From assembly GCA_021736645.1 (NCBI GenBank), contig JAIPFM010000037.1, positions 1 through 34,782 on the forward strand: a stretch of 34,782 bases of DNA, written 5' to 3'. Source of the stretch: Phycisphaerae bacterium (GTDB lineage: Bacteria; Planctomycetota; Phycisphaerae; Sedimentisphaerales; Anaerobacaceae). Below, in pieces: positions 1 through 8,828 of the stretch. Under the pieces are notes generated by a model, which saw nothing but the letters and a program-made list of their open reading frames with translations, was not told the origin of the DNA and ran no database searches. Every line of letters starts with the position of its first letter. Positions within the stretch are counted from its first letter, which is position 1. The translations under genes were made by a program, and so were the position numbers.

Positions 1-804
1 ACGGACAAGGGCGCCTTCTGGATGACGCTTGACGACGGGAGGCATTGGACGGAGCATTCCCTGGGCCTGGCCAATGGCTATATTCGAAGCATCTGTGCGT
101 CGCGATTCAACAAGGCGCGCGTGTATGTGTCGGTCACGGGCATCAACTATGATGATCTGGGATGTCACCTGTTTGGCTCAGATGATTATGGCCAGACCTG
201 GCAGTCGATCGTGGCCAACCTGCCCGATGAAGTCGCCTATACCATCCTGGAAGATCCGGTCTATGAAAACATCCTCTATGCCGGACTGTACAGGGGCGTC
301 TACATCTCCGTGGACCGGGGCAGAAGCTGGTCACTGCTTGGCCCGGGCATGGCTGCCACGGCCATTTCCGATCTCGTCATCCAGGAAAGAGACATGGATC
401 TTGTGGTCGGCACGCATGGACGCGGGATCTACAAAATGAATCTCCGCCCGGTTCATGAGGCTTTCAAACATGGCCTGCCCAAAACCCATCTTCTATTCAA
501 TCCACCCACCGTTCGGCTGCCGGGGACGAGCCCAGCAGAGAAGGTCCCCATCACCTTCTACCTGATGCATGAGGCCGCAGTCGAACTGCAACTGAATGAT
601 GCCAAGGGGGAAACGATCTGGACAAAATCAGTCTCAGGTCGAAAGGGATTTAACCAAGTCAGGTGGGATCTCGTGATCAAAAACAACAACAGCCCGGAGC
701 CCTATTTCTGGCGCTATTCGGACTCTGCGAAGGCCGGCCAATACGAACTCAGGATTGTGGGAAAGGCCATAGACCTGAAAACCGGTCTCACGATTGCCCG
801 CTGA
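1..804 (+). CDS. BNR/VPS10 (sortilin-like) beta-propeller protein, C-terminal part
   Basis: The frame is open from base 1, so the gene is cut by the window edge; the first internal ATG (22) is not a likely start. The fragment carries propeller blades with Asp-box-like motifs (SDDYGQTW, SVDRGRSW). It also has the 'VVGTHGRGIY' signature that usually closes the last blade in exported VPS10/sortilin-type 'glycosyl hydrolase' proteins of environmental bacteria. The last ~110 residues form a beta-rich tail (PITFYLMHEAAVELQL...GFNQVRWDL) like the C-terminal FlgD-type Ig domain of those proteins. The biochemical role is not known; binding or processing of extracellular polymer is likely but inferred. 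It converges on the GH95 gene, with repeats between them. The family call is fairly secure; the function is not. Confidence 0.75.
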   Translation, partial: TDKGAFWMTLDDGRHWTEHSLGLANGYIRSICASRFNKARVYVSVTGINYDDLGCHLFGSDDYGQTWQSIVANLPDEVAYTILEDPVYENILYAGLYRGVYISVDRGRSWSLLGPGMAATAISDLVIQERDMDLVVGTHGRGIYKMNLRPVHEAFKHGLPKTHLLFNPPTVRLPGTSPAEKVPITFYLMHEAAVELQLNDAKGETIWTKSVSGRKGFNQVRWDLVIKNNNSPEPYFWRYSDSAKAGQYELRIVGKAIDLKTGLTIAR

Positions 805-887
805 CGGCAATAGGGTTCTTTTAAAAGGGAGCACGATAAGAGACCTGACCTATCTTGGATAAAGAACACAGGGTCATAAAGCACACA

Positions 888-952
888 GGGTCAGACATCA
901 CATTAACAAATGGCCCTTGCCAAACTCCTATTGCTAATCTGATGTCTGACCC
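888..952. repeat. Inverted repeat, 20-bp imperfect arms
   Basis: Arms at 888-907 and 933-952 are complementary apart from two positions, with a 25-nt loop. The core is GGGTCAGACATCA / TGATGTCTGACCC. It lies between two convergent genes and could act as a REP-like element or a transcript-end hairpin, but no T-run follows either arm. An 11-bp direct repeat ACACAGGGTCA (866-876 and 883-893) leads into the left arm. Confidence 0.7.
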
Positions 953-972
953 CTGAAGGCAATGACTCTATA

Positions 973-994
973 TTTAGTGTTGACAAAGCACTAG
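973..994. repeat. Solo terminal inverted repeat of a MITE-like element
   Basis: These 22 bases, ending in CTAG, match the right end of the element at 22030-22194 with one mismatch. They match its left end, in inverse orientation, also with one mismatch. No partner end is visible upstream, so this looks like a remnant. It ends two bases from the stop codon of the GH95 gene. Confidence 0.7.
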
Positions 995-996
995 GT

Positions 997-3459
997 TCAC
1001 TTCAACACAATGTCCAGCGTGACCGGCATATTTTCATACAGCGTGATCTTCTTGCTGTGGCCATTGCCACCGGATCGGATCGACACCTTGCCGTCGACCT
1101 TATCGACTGTATCGATCTCGCCGGGCAACTGCAAAATGATTGACTGCTTGATCGCCGACTTGAGTGTCACTTGGATCTTCTTTTTGTCCCACGTGAGGTC
1201 TTTGACTTCAATCTGGCCTCGGCAGAGCACGCCTTGAACGCTGCCCGTTGGAATGGCTTTGGGTAGTGCGGGCAGCAGTTTGATTCGACCCAGTTCAGAG
1301 GCCACGAGCATTTTGAGTATCACTGCGGGCATGCCGCCGCTGATGTCCATGTTGAACAGCGAACGGTGGTTGTGCATCGACGCCATGTTGCCAAGCCAGT
1401 AGCTGTTGGCCAGACGGACCAGGGCAGCATACGCCAATTCACCTTCACCGAGGCTGGTGGCTGCCTGACCGAGCTGCACCACGCCGAACGACATGAAACC
1501 CGCTTTCTTGTAGTGGTTTTCGAGCTTGTACTCCACGATCTTCCGGAAGCCTTCTGCCAGTTCGGGATCGCGCTCGATTTCCGGATCCAGTCCGTCGTAC
1601 AACGCGTATAGATGTGACGAATGGCGATGGTTCAGGGCATCAGCCAGCTTGGGCGTAAGCCATTCCTTCACGAAGCCGTCCTCGTTGTACATGTACGGCG
1701 GCATCTTCTCGAGCATCGCCTGCCACACGGGGATCTTCTTCTTGTTGACCTTCAACTGCTTGGACACGGTGATGAGATTGGTCAGCAGTTCCTTGGCAGC
1801 GGCCACGTCCATGGTTGCGTTGAACGAACCCTGGTTGCGCGTGTTGGCAGGGAAGTTTTCCGGTGAGGTGGTCGGGCTGAACTTTAGCTTGCCGTCCGGT
1901 CCTTCGACCAGGTAATCCTCCCAGAACATGGCACATTTTTCCATGATGGGCAGACAGTGTTCAGCAAGGAAGGTCTCATCGCCCGTGTACAGGTAGTAAT
2001 CATAAAAGAAGTGTGCCGTCCACGAGGCGCCGGCCACCCACATGCCGCCGGCAAAACTCGGGGCCAGGGCATTGTTGTACGCATGCGTGGTCGAGCGTGA
2101 CGGCAACACAATACCCCGTGCCCCGAAAATGTGCCTGGCATTGATTTCCATGTACGGCACGATCGATTCAATGTAGCGGGTGTACGCCAACATCAATTCC
2201 GGTGTGTTGCCTCGCATCATGGCCGCGATGGCCGACGGCACGTTGCCGTTGTGCGTGAAGTCACTGGCCCACGAAGGCACATATGTCCCGGCCCACACGC
2301 CCTGCAACACGGGCGGGAGCTCGCCTGTGCAAGAGATGATGTTGTAGCGGGCTGCATCAAATTCTTTCTCGACCAGCGCAAAATTGAGGTTTTCATTGGT
2401 CGATTCAGCCAGCAGTGCTTCGGTGGTTCGCCCGTGATCTTCCGGCATGCCGCCAACATTTAACTTCATGCGCATGAACATTTCGCCGTGAATGCGCACA
2501 TGGCGTTCGAGTAAGGCCTTGAAGTCGGGCGTAATGTTCGACAGACGCTCCTTTGTCTCGGCCAGGCGAGGAAGCCTGGGGTTGTAAATCAACTGAATAT
2601 CGACAAACACCAGAACCTGATCCGCTCCGGTGATGGTCATGGTCGAATCTTCCACGCTCACCTTGCCGCCGGTGGCCTTCACTTTGGCCACGCCTTCGAG
2701 GTTGTGAATACTGCCCGGGTAGGCCTTGGCAAAGCTGTTGGTGAAGGTCAGAAACGACGGATCAGCCAGGGTATTCACATCGGCGATGTGCGTGCTGAAT
2801 CGAGCATTCGATTGCTGGCGCGTCCTCTCGTTGATCTTGTCACTGAGCGTGCGCGGCGTCAGCTGCAGACGACAGTTCACCAAACCGGCCTTGGGCCCGG
2901 TGATCTGCAGGACCACGACCTTGTCGGCACGTGACACAAACATCTTGCGTTCAAACGCACCGCGGTCATCGGCCCAGTGTACCGTGGCCACGCCGGTCTG
3001 AAAATCGACCGATCGCATGTAATCGGTCACGTCACCCTGTGCGTCCATCTTGATGTTCATGTCAAAGGCCGGTACGAACGGATCGGGATACATGAAGCCG
3101 TCCTGGCCGGACAAATCAAATGCGTACTGCGTGGCCTGCTTGTACAGGCCGCGATCGATCAGTTCACGCACCTTGAAAAGCTGCGAGGCCGTGTCCGGCG
3201 GCACGACCGGATCGCCCATGGGCAGGAACAGACGTTCGTGCGTGAACACAATGGTATCGTCCAAAGGACGGCAGAACATGTTCGCGCCGAGCGTGCCGTT
3301 GCCGCTGATCAGGCCCTGTTCCCAGGTGGCAGCGGGCTCGGCACTGATGAAGCCGCGTTTGGGCACCGGTAATTTCGCGGACGCAGTCGCCTGAACGAAT
3401 AACAAAACAGCGATCAGCGCGACAAGGCAGGTCAGGCGTTGAACATTTTTTGATGTCAT
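997..3459 (-). CDS. Glycoside hydrolase family 95 (alpha-L-fucosidase or alpha-L-galactosidase), exported
   Basis: 820 residues, about the usual family length. An N-terminal signal peptide (hydrophobic stretch ending ...QATASA) is followed by a beta-sandwich domain with the 'GNGTLGANMF' motif. An (alpha/alpha)6 barrel and a C-terminal beta domain follow. The four GH95 catalytic positions known from bifidobacterial AfcA are all recognisable: N404 and N406 (DFTHNGN), E534 (TSPEN) and D705 (FNMDISGG), with similar spacing. The enzyme should therefore be an active inverting hydrolase of alpha-L-fucosyl or alpha-L-galactosyl linkages, probably periplasmic. The start is supported by GGAG about 9 bases upstream. 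It is the last gene of the 8600-to-997 run, 114 bp after its neighbour. The sequence does not tell fucose from L-galactose specificity. Confidence 0.9.
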   Translation of the reverse strand: MTSKNVQRLTCLVALIAVLLFVQATASAKLPVPKRGFISAEPAATWEQGLISGNGTLGANMFCRPLDDTIVFTHERLFLPMGDPVVPPDTASQLFKVRELIDRGLYKQATQYAFDLSGQDGFMYPDPFVPAFDMNIKMDAQGDVTDYMRSVDFQTGVATVHWADDRGAFERKMFVSRADKVVVLQITGPKAGLVNCRLQLTPRTLSDKINERTRQQSNARFSTHIADVNTLADPSFLTFTNSFAKAYPGSIHNLEGVAKVKATGGKVSVEDSTMTITGADQVLVFVDIQLIYNPRLPRLAETKERLSNITPDFKALLERHVRIHGEMFMRMKLNVGGMPEDHGRTTEALLAESTNENLNFALVEKEFDAARYNIISCTGELPPVLQGVWAGTYVPSWASDFTHNGNVPSAIAAMMRGNTPELMLAYTRYIESIVPYMEINARHIFGARGIVLPSRSTTHAYNNALAPSFAGGMWVAGASWTAHFFYDYYLYTGDETFLAEHCLPIMEKCAMFWEDYLVEGPDGKLKFSPTTSPENFPANTRNQGSFNATMDVAAAKELLTNLITVSKQLKVNKKKIPVWQAMLEKMPPYMYNEDGFVKEWLTPKLADALNHRHSSHLYALYDGLDPEIERDPELAEGFRKIVEYKLENHYKKAGFMSFGVVQLGQAATSLGEGELAYAALVRLANSYWLGNMASMHNHRSLFNMDISGGMPAVILKMLVASELGRIKLLPALPKAIPTGSVQGVLCRGQIEVKDLTWDKKKIQVTLKSAIKQSIILQLPGEIDTVDKVDGKVSIRSGGNGHSKKITLYENMPVTLDIVLK

Positions 3460-3573
3460 GATGGGTCTCCAATAGATATTTAAACAACCTTGGGATTGAT
3501 TATATGAGCACAGTAAAGGCAGATCAATGAAAAAAACAATGGCTTCACTGGCGCAACCTGACAGCGTCAGGGA

Positions 3574-6072
3574 TCATTCCAGCACCAATTCTACGGAGGT
3601 GTAGGGATTCGGATAGGTGGTGATCCAGACCTCCGGCTTGAGCTGGGGACTGCAGCCGGCCAGGCCCAGCGCCACCACGTCCAGTGACCGGCCGCGCATC
3701 TCCGGTGTCACAGGGAAGAAGTACGTGTCATTGGCCGACCGAGTCGCCGGGCCGTATTCAAATACCACGGCAGGAAACGACACGGCCCGCTGCGCAGCAC
3801 CGATCCATCGGCCGTCCAGACGCAGGCCGACAAACGCCCCGTCGCGCCCGTGCTCTCCGTTGAGCGCCACGCACAACCTGCTATTCGGAGCCGGGTGGCC
3901 GGGGATCGATACCCTGGTCTCCCAGGCGAGTTCAGGCCGGGCCTTATCGCAGGGCGCAAACAGGACCGTGGCGTCCGGCGTGACGTCGAAACGTACCGGT
4001 GCCCCGCGGTCAAGGACTTCGATCTCGGCCGTGCGATCCGGGGCCGGAGCCAGGCGCAGGTAGCGAAACGCCTGACCGTCCTCGACCTGGGCCTCCCAGT
4101 GATGCAGATCGAAATCCACAAGCTCGTGCCTGCCCCCATTGTTTTCGATCACTGCGACCTTGACCGTCTGGCCGCGGCCTGGGTCAATGCGTTTGAAGAC
4201 CACGGGACGCCACGCGTCCAGGCTCACCGCCACCTCGGCCGCCATCTCGGTCTGGAGCCCGCGATCCCGGTCCGGATCATGCAGCGTCTTGATCCGGATG
4301 GTCTGGGCCCTGCGCACCTGGCCCAGGTCGACACGCAGACAGCCGCCCGACAGGCGCTTGTCCTGACGGTAGTGAAACACGGACATGAAGGTGTCCTCCC
4401 GGCCGTCGAAGAGGTACTTGTCCCAGATGCCCCGCCGCCAGAACAGTGCCTGGTCGAAAAAGGCCCGGCGTGCCTCGATCACCTGCGCAATCTTCGACGG
4501 ACCGGACCGTTCAAGCGACTGAACTTCCAGCGCGTCATTCGAGGCGGCAAAGCATGTGGCCTCGTAGAGCTGTTCGGCGTCCTCGGGAACGGGCCCAGGT
4601 GTCAGGTCGCCCAGTTTACGGTGCCACTGTGGATCCGCGGGGGTCCCGGGAAACTGCACAACCGCGCCGTCTTGGAACAACTCGGGCGCAGCCCTGCCGG
4701 CGATCTTTGCCTGGCTGAATTGGCGCGACCCGGCTTGGAGCTTGACCGTTGTCGCCAGAGAGGGCGGCCCCAGCAGCTTGATCTTGACCGGCTTGCCGGG
4801 CATGTCACGAACCACTTCGTAGGTGCACCCGGTCACGGCGACCTCGTCACACGGCTTGACCGTGGCCATGACCAGGCAGGACCGGAACGGATCGACTGTC
4901 ACGTCCACAGACGTCCCGTACTCAAAGGTGCCGAGGATGACTTCCGACGGGTGGAACCGCCGCACCGACACAGGGCCCACGGACGTGAGGCCGATGTCCC
5001 GGTCGAGCTGCACTTTGACAGTGAGAGGCGTCCAACTGTCGTTGCGCAGTGTCACGAAGCGCGTCTCTCCATCGCCGCGTGCCACGGCGTGCCGGCCGTA
5101 GCTTTCGGGAAGCACCATACCGTGGACCAGAATTTGCCGGTATCGAAAGTGGAGGTTAAAGAGACGGGCCAACTTGGGGAACTCGTCGTCTCGCAGCAGC
5201 CAGGGGTTGCCGTAGATCTGCGGCGCCAGGATCAGAGAGCGGTTGAATCCCTGAAGCACCAGGTCATCTTCCCAGAAGTCCAGACAGGACGACAGACACA
5301 CACCGCAGTCCTCGGTCAATCGTCCGAGATTGGGCGGCAGGCCGCGCCGCAGCACACCTTCACGATGGTGCGTGGCCGTGCCCCCATTGGCCATGTGCAC
5401 GTCGATATAGGTTTCCTGACCGCCCCAGAGAAAGGTCGTCACGTGCCGCTTCGATTCGGCGTCCAGGTTCAACCGATGATTGAGTACCACGAGGTCCGGC
5501 GCCACCTGGCGGCACTCGGTCATGGCGTGCACAAAGGCCGCCTGTTTCTCGTCTCGCAGCTGCCCGCACACGGCGTCGAACTTGAACAGTTGAAGGCCGT
5601 AGTCCCGGCACAGACTCACCAGCAGTTCCGTGCGTGCCGCCTCTTCCTGCGCGGTCTCGCCGAAGCCGTCCGGTCCCCCCCAGAGCCCCAGCCGACAGTC
5701 GAAGGACCTGGCCAGTTCGGCGATCTCTGACCAGCCGTTGGGAAACTGCTTCCTGAATCGCTCGGTCTTCATGCTGCCGTAATACCCCTGGCTGTCAATG
5801 GCACCCGCGTCAAAGGCATAGATGCCCAGGCGCATCCCGTACTCGTCGTGCAGCCATTTGAAGAACCGCAGATTGATCAGGGTCTGCGCCTCGGTGGCCC
5901 CCTCGTTCGTGTTGTTGATCCATGAAAAATACTGCGCAATTGAGGGGGTCTCCTCCGTGATGGTGCCGTACTTGTCGGATGACGCCTCGGCCGAGCAAGC
6001 GGTCGACACGAAAACGAGAAAAAAGGCCAACACGGGCGCGACGGCCCATTTGTACCACAGGGAATCGATCAT
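3574..6072 (-). CDS. Putative TIM-barrel glycoside hydrolase (clan GH-D / GH36-like) with C-terminal carbohydrate-binding region
   Basis: 832 residues. A signal/lipoprotein-like N-terminus (VFVSTACSAEA) may place it at a membrane. Residues ~35-340 look like an alpha-galactosidase-type barrel. 'LGLWGGPDGFG' resembles the beta-strand before the active site in clan GH-D, and D166 in 'LFKFDAVCG' occupies the nucleophile-like position. The acid/base is unclear; Asp in 'GGQETYIDVH' is a candidate. A beta-sandwich follows, then at about 490-720 a discoidin-like region with 'LRVDLGQVRRAQTIRI'. Unusually, there is no N-terminal super-sandwich before the barrel. AGGAG lies 7 bases before the start. The start codon overlaps the stop of the preceding gene (ATGA, 6069-6072), so the two are probably translationally coupled and act on the same substrate. 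Substrate unknown. Confidence 0.6.
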   Translation of the reverse strand: MIDSLWYKWAVAPVLAFFLVFVSTACSAEASSDKYGTITEETPSIAQYFSWINNTNEGATEAQTLINLRFFKWLHDEYGMRLGIYAFDAGAIDSQGYYGSMKTERFRKQFPNGWSEIAELARSFDCRLGLWGGPDGFGETAQEEAARTELLVSLCRDYGLQLFKFDAVCGQLRDEKQAAFVHAMTECRQVAPDLVVLNHRLNLDAESKRHVTTFLWGGQETYIDVHMANGGTATHHREGVLRRGLPPNLGRLTEDCGVCLSSCLDFWEDDLVLQGFNRSLILAPQIYGNPWLLRDDEFPKLARLFNLHFRYRQILVHGMVLPESYGRHAVARGDGETRFVTLRNDSWTPLTVKVQLDRDIGLTSVGPVSVRRFHPSEVILGTFEYGTSVDVTVDPFRSCLVMATVKPCDEVAVTGCTYEVVRDMPGKPVKIKLLGPPSLATTVKLQAGSRQFSQAKIAGRAAPELFQDGAVVQFPGTPADPQWHRKLGDLTPGPVPEDAEQLYEATCFAASNDALEVQSLERSGPSKIAQVIEARRAFFDQALFWRRGIWDKYLFDGREDTFMSVFHYRQDKRLSGGCLRVDLGQVRRAQTIRIKTLHDPDRDRGLQTEMAAEVAVSLDAWRPVVFKRIDPGRGQTVKVAVIENNGGRHELVDFDLHHWEAQVEDGQAFRYLRLAPAPDRTAEIEVLDRGAPVRFDVTPDATVLFAPCDKARPELAWETRVSIPGHPAPNSRLCVALNGEHGRDGAFVGLRLDGRWIGAAQRAVSFPAVVFEYGPATRSANDTYFFPVTPEMRGRSLDVVALGLAGCSPQLKPEVWITTYPNPYTSVELVLE

Positions 6073-8600
6073 AATGAACTCCTGGCATTAAAGGTCACAG
6101 ACCAGTTGATCCGGGCATTGGCATCGGACTCGATGACCAGGTCGGCCAGGTCGGTATTGTCCCGGCGCACGGAGATCGTGACCCTGGCGCCGTCGGCCCG
6201 GGCCTTCACGGGTTTGCAGCCGTTGAGGGCGATGACCACACGATACGGCTCGTTCTCGATCACGTTGGAGACCGCGTGCAGGCTTTGAGTGGCGATGTCC
6301 CATTGCGGCTTCTCTACAAGATCCACGTACCCCTGCATCACGTGACGGTCCGTAGAGATCCATTGAGGGTGGGACACAGCCGCATGTATCGAAAGCATGC
6401 GTGCCTCGCCTGGTTGGACAGACTGTGTAAGAGAGCCTCTGCCGCTGACGCGTCCGGCAAAACGGTTGTGCCAGAAGTCGTAGCAGTAGTAATCCTTGTC
6501 CGCGTCCAGACCGAACGCACCAAAGGCCGTGTCGCCGCTGATCGGCAGGGTAAACTCACGAATCGCTTCACTATCATTGTGGAGAATGAGCTGGTGCCAG
6601 TCTTTGGACATGGCAAAATCGAACACCGAAGGAAACTCGCTGACAAAGGCATCCAGCGGACGTGCGGACAGCGCTGTGTCGTGGAAGGGAAACACGCGGC
6701 TCAGATCGTGCAAGGCCTCGGGGGAAAACAGACGCAGACTCTCTGTCAACAACAGGCGCCCGGTGATCCCGTAACTGAGTGTGAGAATAGTCCGGCGCTG
6801 CTGCGTGGAGATCTCCTGCTCCTGCCTGGCGCCGTAACGCAGGAGTGCCTTGCCGTCCATGTCGTAATTAACCAGACGCCGGTTCTTGTACCAGCGCAAA
6901 GCAGCCTTTCTGATTTCAGTAGGGCGCATCACATTGGTGTCCCCTGCGGTACGCACCGAGTCCACCAGCCCCAGTGTGGCGTCCGAACCGATGCCCAGAC
7001 GTTCCTGCAGGTAACACACAGGACCCAGGCCGTCCCGCGCAATACGGAACACGTTTCGATACGCGGCCGTGGCCGTGGCATACCGGTCTTCCATGCCGCC
7101 GCGTGCCGGAAACGCGCGATCCGGATAATCATAGAATACACCCTGGACGCCGCCCTTGCACAGATTGGCATAGACATCGTGCAGGTGGCGGATGAAGTCC
7201 GCATCCGTGTAGTCGTAGCTCTCCTGGACCATGGCGCCGTAGATCTTGCCTCGAATGGCGTGCCCCTCCACCTGACGCTGTCCCTGGCTGTTCAGGATAT
7301 ATCGATGAGGATCATTGAACAGCATGTGCCCGGGGAAGACCTCTGCATAGTCCTCCGAACGCACGCCCGGTTCAAAGTAGGTAAACGGAATGCCGCCGCG
7401 CTCGATGATGGCGAGGCCCCACTTCTCCGTGGTCTCGTACGGCGCCTTGATGTGTCCGCCCTCCACAATGCAGCGTTCCTTGCGTCCGTGCATGCGCCAG
7501 TGCTCGTCGTCCCACCAGCCCTGCTCATTGTTCTGCTCGTAGCAATCCGGCACCAGGCGCACGGCCATGGGCCCGTACTTGAGAAAACCGCTGGCCGCGA
7601 TACGCTCCATTTCCCGCACAGAACCGGGCGTGTCATTGACCGATCCGGTATCACCGCCAAAGTGCTTGACTGCAAGAAACCACATACAGGTCGAGGGGAA
7701 CGTGTACGCATTGATGTCAATGCCCTGCGCGGTTTGATATGTCCTGGCATATGTCTCCAGTGCGTCAAAGGGATTGTCGGTCAGACCGTCAATATAGAAA
7801 CGGTCGCCGGACTCATAGGTCTGGCCCGGATCGATGCGCCGGCCCACAGGGTCGTCTGCGCAGACGTCGGCCCCCAGATTCTGGCCGGGGTCGCTTTCCA
7901 CAAACTTGCGATAATCGGCATAGGTCAGCCCCCCCAGGACCAGGGATCTGGGCCGGTCCCTGTGCGCTGCAAAATACAGCATATTGTTCTCGGCCCGGAC
8001 CTTCTCATTGACAAAGATCCGGTTCATTGCACCCCCGCTGTTGCCGTTGAGCATCTTGAGGTTGTCATGGTTGCACGCGGGCAGAATCTGATTTGTGCGC
8101 ATGACACTCACGCGGCGCAGCCGAACTGGTTCAGTGCCCCCATTGCGGCAGGCCCAGCCCACATCCAAAAAGTGCTGACCGGGATACAGGACAAACCGAA
8201 CGCGCAGCTCGGCATCCTGGCCGAATGTACTGACCAGTGTCACGGCCCTGCCTGTACCGAGTGCGCTTGTATAGGGCCCTGTTTCCACGCGCAGGCTGGC
8301 GTCTTTGCTGTGATAGGTTGTCACAGGACCGCCTGCCTCACTGTCTCCTTGCTTCACATCGACCAACTCACGATAAGGTGCCACGGTCATCACGACTTCA
8401 GCGTCTTTTACAAAGGCCTCACTGCGTACCACATCAATCAGATCATAGGTCCCGGCCTGGGTGTCAATGCGCACCTCGACCAGGCCGTTGGACAGGGTGA
8501 ATTTTGTGGCCTCATCAGCGGCTCCCAGAGGTGTCTGGGATATGACACCCACGAAAGCCATGCAGCCAACGAACATTGTACAACACCTGTTTTTCAACAT
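6069..8600 (-). CDS. Putative alpha-galactosidase-fold glycoside hydrolase (GH36/GH27-like), exported
   Basis: 843 residues with a signal peptide (to ...QTPLGAADE). An N-terminal beta-sandwich (about 30-290; 'LSNGLVEVRID...') precedes a TIM barrel and a C-terminal beta domain, the order seen in GH36-like enzymes. D491 in 'GVFYDYPD' sits where the clan GH-D nucleophile is expected. D554 in 'SVRTAGDTN' resembles the GH27/GH36 acid/base motif, and the 63-residue spacing is also typical. An aromatic-rich patch 'EQGWWDDEHWRMHG' probably lines the pocket. It is first in a three-gene run, with AGGA about 9 bases before the ATG and a putative promoter just upstream. I see no close match to a named family, so specificity (alpha-galactose, beta-L-arabinose or another sugar) is open. 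Confidence 0.6.
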   Translation of the reverse strand: MLKNRCCTMFVGCMAFVGVISQTPLGAADEATKFTLSNGLVEVRIDTQAGTYDLIDVVRSEAFVKDAEVVMTVAPYRELVDVKQGDSEAGGPVTTYHSKDASLRVETGPYTSALGTGRAVTLVSTFGQDAELRVRFVLYPGQHFLDVGWACRNGGTEPVRLRRVSVMRTNQILPACNHDNLKMLNGNSGGAMNRIFVNEKVRAENNMLYFAAHRDRPRSLVLGGLTYADYRKFVESDPGQNLGADVCADDPVGRRIDPGQTYESGDRFYIDGLTDNPFDALETYARTYQTAQGIDINAYTFPSTCMWFLAVKHFGGDTGSVNDTPGSVREMERIAASGFLKYGPMAVRLVPDCYEQNNEQGWWDDEHWRMHGRKERCIVEGGHIKAPYETTEKWGLAIIERGGIPFTYFEPGVRSEDYAEVFPGHMLFNDPHRYILNSQGQRQVEGHAIRGKIYGAMVQESYDYTDADFIRHLHDVYANLCKGGVQGVFYDYPDRAFPARGGMEDRYATATAAYRNVFRIARDGLGPVCYLQERLGIGSDATLGLVDSVRTAGDTNVMRPTEIRKAALRWYKNRRLVNYDMDGKALLRYGARQEQEISTQQRRTILTLSYGITGRLLLTESLRLFSPEALHDLSRVFPFHDTALSARPLDAFVSEFPSVFDFAMSKDWHQLILHNDSEAIREFTLPISGDTAFGAFGLDADKDYYCYDFWHNRFAGRVSGRGSLTQSVQPGEARMLSIHAAVSHPQWISTDRHVMQGYVDLVEKPQWDIATQSLHAVSNVIENEPYRVVIALNGCKPVKARADGARVTISVRRDNTDLADLVIESDANARINWSVTFNARSSL

Positions 8601-8630
8601 AAAAGAATCCTTCCGTCAATATTTCATTCT

Positions 8631-8659
8631 TTTATATCAACCTTGAACCGGTTTCAAAA
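8631..8659 (-). promoter_or_regulatory. Putative promoter with AACCGGTT dyad for the 8600-to-997 operon
   Basis: On the minus strand a TATAAA (8631-8636) lies about 30 bases before the start codon. A weak TTTTGA -35 is at 8654-8659, with a 17-bp spacer. The perfect 8-bp palindrome AACCGGTT (8646-8653), with a central CG as in LacI-type operators, fills the spacer. Both assignments are by eye. Confidence 0.35.
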
Positions 8660-8751
8660 CTCCTTTCTACCAGGATACTCCCCTTTCAACAAGTTGGAAG
8701 CCAGATTGGATTCTCAGACGGGCCGCAAGCAATCGCCTATCTCACACATCG

Positions 8752-8790
8752 AATAAAAAAAGGCGGCCCTGGACTTGCCAGGACCGCCGG
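8752..8790 (-). terminator. Intrinsic terminator of the LamG gene
   Basis: An 11-bp stem with one mismatch (8762-8772 with 8778-8788) and a 5-nt loop is followed on the minus strand by a run of seven T (8755-8761). It lies about 40 bp after the LamG stop and separates that gene from the hydrolase operon. Confidence 0.85.
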
Positions 8791-8828
8791 GTTTTTAAAC
8801 TGTGATGCCAGGCCGAACGATCAACGAC

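Noticed and set aside
3850..5730. 626-codon plus-strand open frame
   Set aside because: Antisense to the hydrolase at 3574-6072; rich in Arg/His/Gln with no domain, typical of a shadow frame.
6276..8756. 826-codon open frame on the plus strand opposite the hydrolase gene
   Set aside because: It has no recognisable motif, no ribosome binding site or signal peptide, and an odd composition. The minus-strand frame has a signal peptide, family-like motifs and translational coupling. It is an antisense shadow of codon bias.
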